The notes under the pieces: generated by a model
Told to the model about the DNA's origin: nothing
Databases searched by the model: none
Seen by the model: the letters and a program-made list of their open reading frames with translations, nothing else
In this document: positions 60,258 through 64,000 of the stretch, one piece after another
Position numbering within the stretch: the first letter of the stretch is position 1
Layout: the number at the start of each line of letters is the position of its first letter
Origin: Actinomycetota bacterium
GTDB taxonomy: Bacteria > Actinomycetota > Actinomycetes > S36-B12
Assembly: GCA_030684515.1 (NCBI GenBank)
Contig: JAUXVJ010000009.1
Location: forward strand, 434,001 to 498,000
DNA length: 64,000 nt
Direction: 5' to 3'
Program-made: the position numbers and the translations under genes

Positions 60258-61969
60258 GCGCAAAAGCCATCAGCACGCCGCCGCCGAAGCTCCCAAAGCC
60301 AACAACGACGTCAAAGCCCAGCCCCCAAGCCAAGAAGAAGTCCCCTAGTCCCAGCTCAACAACCGCAGGAGATAACCCGGTGATTCGCGCAACAACTGCA
60401 CCAGTCAAGAGTCGCAAGAAGGCGCCGGTGGGCACTGTTGCACTCGTTGCCGCAGGCCCGGGTGATCCGGATCTGCTGACTTTGCGTGCTGTTGCGTTGA
60501 TGCGCGAGGCTGATGTCATCGTGGCCGATCCCGCCACCGAGTTGATTGCCCGTCAGTACATGGGAGTCGAAGCTGAATTCATCATGGCTGGTGACCACTC
60601 CAAGGCGATGCTCGACGCTGCTCGCGAGGGCAAGAATGTCGTACGCTTGATTGCCGGTGATCCGATCGTTGATGGCACGCTGGTTCAAGAGGCTGCATCA
60701 CTTCGCAAGGCCAAGATTCCATTTGAAGTTGCTCCAGGAGTCAGTGAAGTCACTGGCATTCCGGCCTACGCCGGCTTCAGCCTCACTGGCGGCAAGGTGC
60801 GTCAGATCCGTGTCGTCGACGGCAGTTCGTCAGATCTGCCATGGGTAGAGCTCGCGCAGCCACAGGTCACCACGGTGTACTTGAACGGCGCAGACTCATG
60901 CATTGAGATCGCTACGCAGTTGCTCAATGCCGGCGCCGATCCCAAGACTCCGATTGCAGTGACTCGTCAGGGCACCACAGTCGATCAGCGCACCCTGGCC
61001 GGAACTCTCGGCGAGATTGGCGCTATCGCAAAGCGCTCCAAGCAAGCCGGTCCTGGCGTTGTGGTGGTCGGAGAGGTTGTGGCCCAGCGCGACAAGGCTG
61101 ACTGGTTCGAAGCCAAGCCATTGTTCGGCTGGCGGGTACTGATCCCTCGCACTCAGGACTCCTCAGATTCGATCGTGGCCCTTCTCCGTCGCCACGGAGC
61201 AGTGCCGATGGAGGTGCCCACCATCTCGGTCGAGCCGCCGCGCACCCCTCAGCAGATCGATCGTGCGGTTCACGGGCTGGTCTCAGGGCGCTACGAGTGG
61301 ATCGGCTTCACCTCGGTCAATGCCGTGCGGGCGATACGCGAGAAGTTGGCTTCGTACGGTCTTGACGCGCGATCCTTTGCCGGCCTGAAGGTCGCAGCCG
61401 TTGGCGAGGCCACAATTGCCGCACTGATCGAGTTCGGTGTTCGTCCTGATCTCGTGCCGCTTGGTGAACAGACCACCGCTGACCTTCTTGAAGAGTGGCC
61501 CGGGTACGACTCGCTCACTGACCCGATCAATCGTATCTTCCTGCCACGCGCAGACATCGCGACTGAGTCTCTGGTCGCCGGACTCACTGAGCTTGGCTGG
61601 GAAGTTGAAGACATCACTGCCTTCCGTACCGTGCGCGCCGCACCGCCACCAGCGGAGATCCGCGAAGCGATCAAGACTGGCGGCTTCGATGCTGTGCTGT
61701 TCACTTCAAGCAGCACCGTGCGCAACCTCGTTGGCATCGCTGGCAAGCCTCATCACACAACAGTTGTCGCGTGCATCGGGCCACAGACCGCCAAGACTGC
61801 AGAAGAGCACGGTTTGCGCGTTGATGTGATGGCTGAGACCAGCACCTTGATCGGTCTCGTTGATGCACTCGCTGCTCACGGCGAGGAATTGCGCCTCGCT
61901 GCCGCAGAGGCAGGTGAAGGTAGTTGGCGCCCAAGTCGTCGCCGTACTCCGGCGCGACGCAAGGCGTGA
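60254..61969 (+). CDS. Fused uroporphyrinogen-III methyltransferase-like / synthase (CobA-HemD)
   Basis: 571 residues. A ~55-residue Lys/Pro/Ser-rich leader precedes a SUMT-like domain (about 58-280; VALVAAGPGDPDLLTLRAVALM) and a HemD uroporphyrinogen-III synthase domain (about 295-535; WRVLIPRTQDSSDSIVALLR). The tail is Arg-rich. The usual RLKGGDPFVFGRG loop of CobA is replaced by RLIAGDPIVDGTL and the HTR-type motif is absent, so methylation may be weak or lost; other actinobacterial HemD fusions show similar drift. hemA, hemC and hemB, which normally lie here, are not in the window. Confidence 0.88.
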   Translation: MSAKAISTPPPKLPKPTTTSKPSPQAKKKSPSPSSTTAGDNPVIRATTAPVKSRKKAPVGTVALVAAGPGDPDLLTLRAVALMREADVIVADPATELIARQYMGVEAEFIMAGDHSKAMLDAAREGKNVVRLIAGDPIVDGTLVQEAASLRKAKIPFEVAPGVSEVTGIPAYAGFSLTGGKVRQIRVVDGSSSDLPWVELAQPQVTTVYLNGADSCIEIATQLLNAGADPKTPIAVTRQGTTVDQRTLAGTLGEIGAIAKRSKQAGPGVVVVGEVVAQRDKADWFEAKPLFGWRVLIPRTQDSSDSIVALLRRHGAVPMEVPTISVEPPRTPQQIDRAVHGLVSGRYEWIGFTSVNAVRAIREKLASYGLDARSFAGLKVAAVGEATIAALIEFGVRPDLVPLGEQTTADLLEEWPGYDSLTDPINRIFLPRADIATESLVAGLTELGWEVEDITAFRTVRAAPPPAEIREAIKTGGFDAVLFTSSSTVRNLVGIAGKPHHTTVVACIGPQTAKTAEEHGLRVDVMAETSTLIGLVDALAAHGEELRLAAAEAGEGSWRPSRRRTPARRKA

Positions 61970-61975
61970 TCCACG

Positions 61976-62623
61976 ATGGCAGCATCTGACCGAACTGTCA
62001 TACACCTGCTCCGGCATGGTGAAGTGGATAACCCTGAAGGCATCCTCTATGGACGTTTGCCGGGCTATGTCCTTTCAGAGCTCGGTCACGAGATGGCCCA
62101 GCGGGCAGCTGTTGCGCTGAAGGGCCACGACATCACTGCAGTGATCTCCTCGCCGATGGAGCGCGCTCAGCAGACTGCAGTTCCCATAGCATCTGTGCAT
62201 GAGCTGTCGGTCAGCACTGAGCCTCGAATCATCGAGGCCGACAACATATTCGAAGGCCAGCGCGTCAGCGTTGGCGACGGGATTCTCAAGCAGCCAAGTG
62301 CCTGGCGGCATCTGTACAACCCCTTCAAGCCATCTTGGGGAGAGCCATACACCGAAGTCGCCGAGCGGATGACCGACGCAATTGCCTCCGCTCGTGAGCA
62401 GGTGCGCGGAAGCGAGGCCGTGCTCGTCAGTCATCAGTTGCCCATCTGGATCGCTCGCTTGGCTGCTGAGGGACGTAGATTCGTGCACGATCCAAGGAGT
62501 CGTCAATGCTCCTTGGCGTCGATCACATCACTGACGTTCCGCGGTGACGAGCTTGCTGCCGTCTCCTACACAGAGCCCTCCCGAGATCTGCTCGCTAAGG
62601 CAAGCAAGGTGTCGGGTGCCTGA
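61976..62623 (+). CDS. Histidine phosphatase family protein
   Basis: A 215-residue branch-1 histidine phosphatase with catalytic LLRHGEVDNPEG at the N-terminus (RHG), the ISSPMERAQQTA helix and the second His in VLVSHQLPIWIARLA. The order hemD-phosphatase-tlpA-ccdA matches mycobacteria (Rv0525 to Rv0527), where it precedes the cytochrome c maturation genes. The substrate is unknown. It starts 6 bases after hemD. Confidence 0.88.
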   Translation: MAASDRTVIHLLRHGEVDNPEGILYGRLPGYVLSELGHEMAQRAAVALKGHDITAVISSPMERAQQTAVPIASVHELSVSTEPRIIEADNIFEGQRVSVGDGILKQPSAWRHLYNPFKPSWGEPYTEVAERMTDAIASAREQVRGSEAVLVSHQLPIWIARLAAEGRRFVHDPRSRQCSLASITSLTFRGDELAAVSYTEPSRDLLAKASKVSGA

Positions 62624-62646
62624 ACGCAGTCAAGGCCCCTCTCTCC

Positions 62647-63240
62647 ATGTCTAGTCCGCGCCTTCGAGTCGGCAGCGCTCTTGCTGTGCTGTTGCTCGCT
62701 TGCGCGTCGCTCACTGCATGTGCCAATTCGAGTACTCCTTCGTCAACAGGTGGCGACACGGGATTTGTCGCTGGCGACGGATCCATCGTGGTTATCCCCG
62801 CAGCGCAAAGGACTGAAGCTCCTGATTTCACGCTGCCAACCCTGGACGGCTCGACTTTCACTCTGAGCCAGCAATTGGGCAAAGTCGTCGTCATGAATGT
62901 CTGGGCTTCATGGTGCGCGCCGTGCCGGGCTGAGGCTCCGGAACTTCAGCTGGTGTGGGAGCAGGAGAAGGACAAGGGTGTGCAGTTTGTCGGACTGGAC
63001 ACTCGCGATTCGGCAACTGCAGCGCAGGCCTTCGTCAATCGTTTCGGCTTGACCTACCCACAGGCCATCGACACCGATGGCCGAGTACAACTGCTGTTCC
63101 GCGACACTTTGCCAGCACAGGCCATTCCCTCGACTCTGATTGTTGATGCCGAGGGCAAGGTTGCCGCTCGATTCCTGGGCGCCACAACAGCAGCAGCGCT
63201 GCGCAATGTGATTGACGATGTGCGAGCGAGCACGAAGTGA
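62647..63240 (+). CDS. TlpA/ResA-like thioredoxin lipoprotein
   Basis: A 197-residue exported thiol-disulfide protein. Signal peptide with lipobox LTAC (about Cys25), Ser/Thr-rich linker, then a thioredoxin-type domain with redox motif WCAPC (VWASWCAPCRAEAPE) and cis-Pro region AIPSTLIVDAEG. In the cytochrome c system II pathway it reduces the apocytochrome heme-binding cysteines using electrons from CcdA, its coupled neighbour (GTGA overlap). Confidence 0.92.
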   Translation: MSSPRLRVGSALAVLLLACASLTACANSSTPSSTGGDTGFVAGDGSIVVIPAAQRTEAPDFTLPTLDGSTFTLSQQLGKVVVMNVWASWCAPCRAEAPELQLVWEQEKDKGVQFVGLDTRDSATAAQAFVNRFGLTYPQAIDTDGRVQLLFRDTLPAQAIPSTLIVDAEGKVAARFLGATTAAALRNVIDDVRASTK

Positions 63241-63980
63241 TCGCGGACGTCATCAATGAGGGCGCCCTTGCCTTCGCGTTGCCTCTGGCCTTCGCGGCCG
63301 GCTTGCTCGCTTTCGTATCGCCTTGTGTTCTGCCGCTCGCGCCTGGATACCTCTCCTATGTCACCGGACTGACCGGCGCAGAGCTAGCTGAGGGTCAGGG
63401 CAATCGACGGCGCGTGCTCGCTGGAAGTCTGCTGTTCGTCCTTGGCTTCAGCGTCATCTTCGTGTCCTACGGGGCGCTCTTCGGCTCCCTCGGCTCCACC
63501 CTGCTCGAATACCAAGTGACGATTGATCGAGTGCTCGGCGTATTGGTCATTGTCATGGGCCTGGCCTTCATGGGCCTGATCCCCGGACTTCAGCGCGAGT
63601 GGCGCATCCACCAGCTTCCGCGTTGGGGCGTTGCCGGAGCGCCACTCCTTGGTGTGCTCTTTGGTCTTGGCTGGTCACCCTGCATCGGACCAACGCTCGC
63701 TGCCGTGCAGAGCCTGGCCTTCACAGAAGCCAGCGCGGCCCGTGGTGCTGTGCTCTCGCTCTTCTACTGCTTCGGACTTGGCCTTCCGTTCGTGCTTCTC
63801 GGCTTGCTCTTCACGCGTATGGGACATGCCATCGGCTTCATTCGTCGACACTATGAGCTTGTCATGCGCATTGGCGGCGGCATGCTGGTGCTCGTCGGCA
63901 TCCTGCTGGTGACCGGCCTCTGGATGGACTTCACCATCTGGCTGCGCGTGACGATTCCAGGATTTGAGACCGCCCTGTGA
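63237..63980 (+). CDS. ccdA: Cytochrome c biogenesis protein CcdA
   Basis: A 247-residue membrane protein with six hydrophobic segments and two membrane-embedded cysteine motifs, FVSPCVLPLAPGYLSY and GWSPCIGPTLAAV, that carry electrons from cytosolic thioredoxin to outer-face TlpA/ResA. GTG start inside the TlpA stop. Short DsbD-type without soluble domains. Confidence 0.95.
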   Translation: MIADVINEGALAFALPLAFAAGLLAFVSPCVLPLAPGYLSYVTGLTGAELAEGQGNRRRVLAGSLLFVLGFSVIFVSYGALFGSLGSTLLEYQVTIDRVLGVLVIVMGLAFMGLIPGLQREWRIHQLPRWGVAGAPLLGVLFGLGWSPCIGPTLAAVQSLAFTEASAARGAVLSLFYCFGLGLPFVLLGLLFTRMGHAIGFIRRHYELVMRIGGGMLVLVGILLVTGLWMDFTIWLRVTIPGFETAL

Positions 63981-64000
63981 GCTCTCTGCCGCCGATCAGC
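63977..64000 (+). CDS. First codons of next gene (probably ResB), partial
   Basis: A GTG at 63977 overlaps the ccdA stop (GTGA) and opens a frame reading VSSLPPIS to the window edge. In the conserved order the gene after ccdA is ResB, the system II cytochrome c synthesis membrane protein. Eight codons cannot confirm this; it rests on position. Confidence 0.45.

Overview
The window looks like the chromosome of a moderately high-G+C Actinomycetota bacterium. Three things support this. The gene order is of the mycobacterial/Streptomyces type: ppa-dacB-tilS-hpt-ftsH-folE-folP-folB-folK-DUF3180, then DUF2520-panC-nadB-nadC-coaX-lysS-clpC-mutY-radA, and ppx-isomerase-proC-HTH-bS22-acyltransferase-HAD-glutaredoxin-rex-hemD-tlpA-ccdA. 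There is a 32-residue bS22-type ribosomal protein, and there are actinobacterial families such as DUF3180 and a CtpE-like ATPase. Genes are packed tightly, with many ATGA/GTGA stop-start overlaps, as in a streamlined free-living (perhaps aquatic) lineage. I cannot name a genus. I saw no rRNA, tRNA, CRISPR array or recognisable insertion sequence.

Layout. 0-4.1 kb (minus strand): a flippase-like membrane protein, a DsbA/FrnE-like oxidoreductase, a histidine phosphatase, a small membrane protein, then a TPP riboswitch controlling a thiamine uptake operon (thiB, partial thiP). 4.1-9.5 kb: the phosphate uptake operon pstC-pstA-pstB-pstS plus a second, divergent PstS-like lipoprotein, preceded by a PHO-box-like direct repeat. 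9.5-14.8 kb: an arsenic island with ArsR, an ArsI/CadI-type dioxygenase, three ArsC-type reductases (one fused to an ArsR domain, one with an extra N-terminal helical domain), an aquaglyceroporin-like channel, Acr3 and OsmC. 15-17.6 kb: a Kef-type antiporter and a tandem universal stress protein. 17.8-20.5 kb: a response regulator, histidine kinase and short GerMN lipoprotein in the same order as MtrA-MtrB-LpqB. 20.6-22.3 kb, divergent from that module: two paralogous unknown all-helical proteins and a third unknown protein, followed by a decayed MerR-family pseudogene.

22.8-50.6 kb is core metabolism: pyrophosphatase, PBP4-type carboxypeptidase, tRNA lysidine synthase, purine salvage, FtsH, the folate operon, an orphan NuoD-like protein, pantothenate/NAD/CoA genes, lysyl-tRNA synthetase, PEP carboxylase, ClpC, MutY and RadA. 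50.7-59.4 kb: Ppx/GppA, a CtpE-like P-type ATPase, sugar isomerase, ProC, an AcuC-like deacetylase, excisionase-type HTH, bS22, acyltransferase, HAD-IB phosphatase and glutaredoxin-like protein. 59.4-64 kb: Rex with a candidate Rex operator, a CobA-HemD-like fusion, a histidine phosphatase and the start of a cytochrome c maturation operon (TlpA, CcdA, first codons of the next gene).

The best candidate for something undescribed is the 17.8-22.3 kb block: an MtrAB-LpqB-like signalling module with a drastically shortened lipoprotein, facing a cassette of duplicated proteins of unknown function across a shared, dyad-containing promoter region. The arsenic island is the best-organised accessory system.
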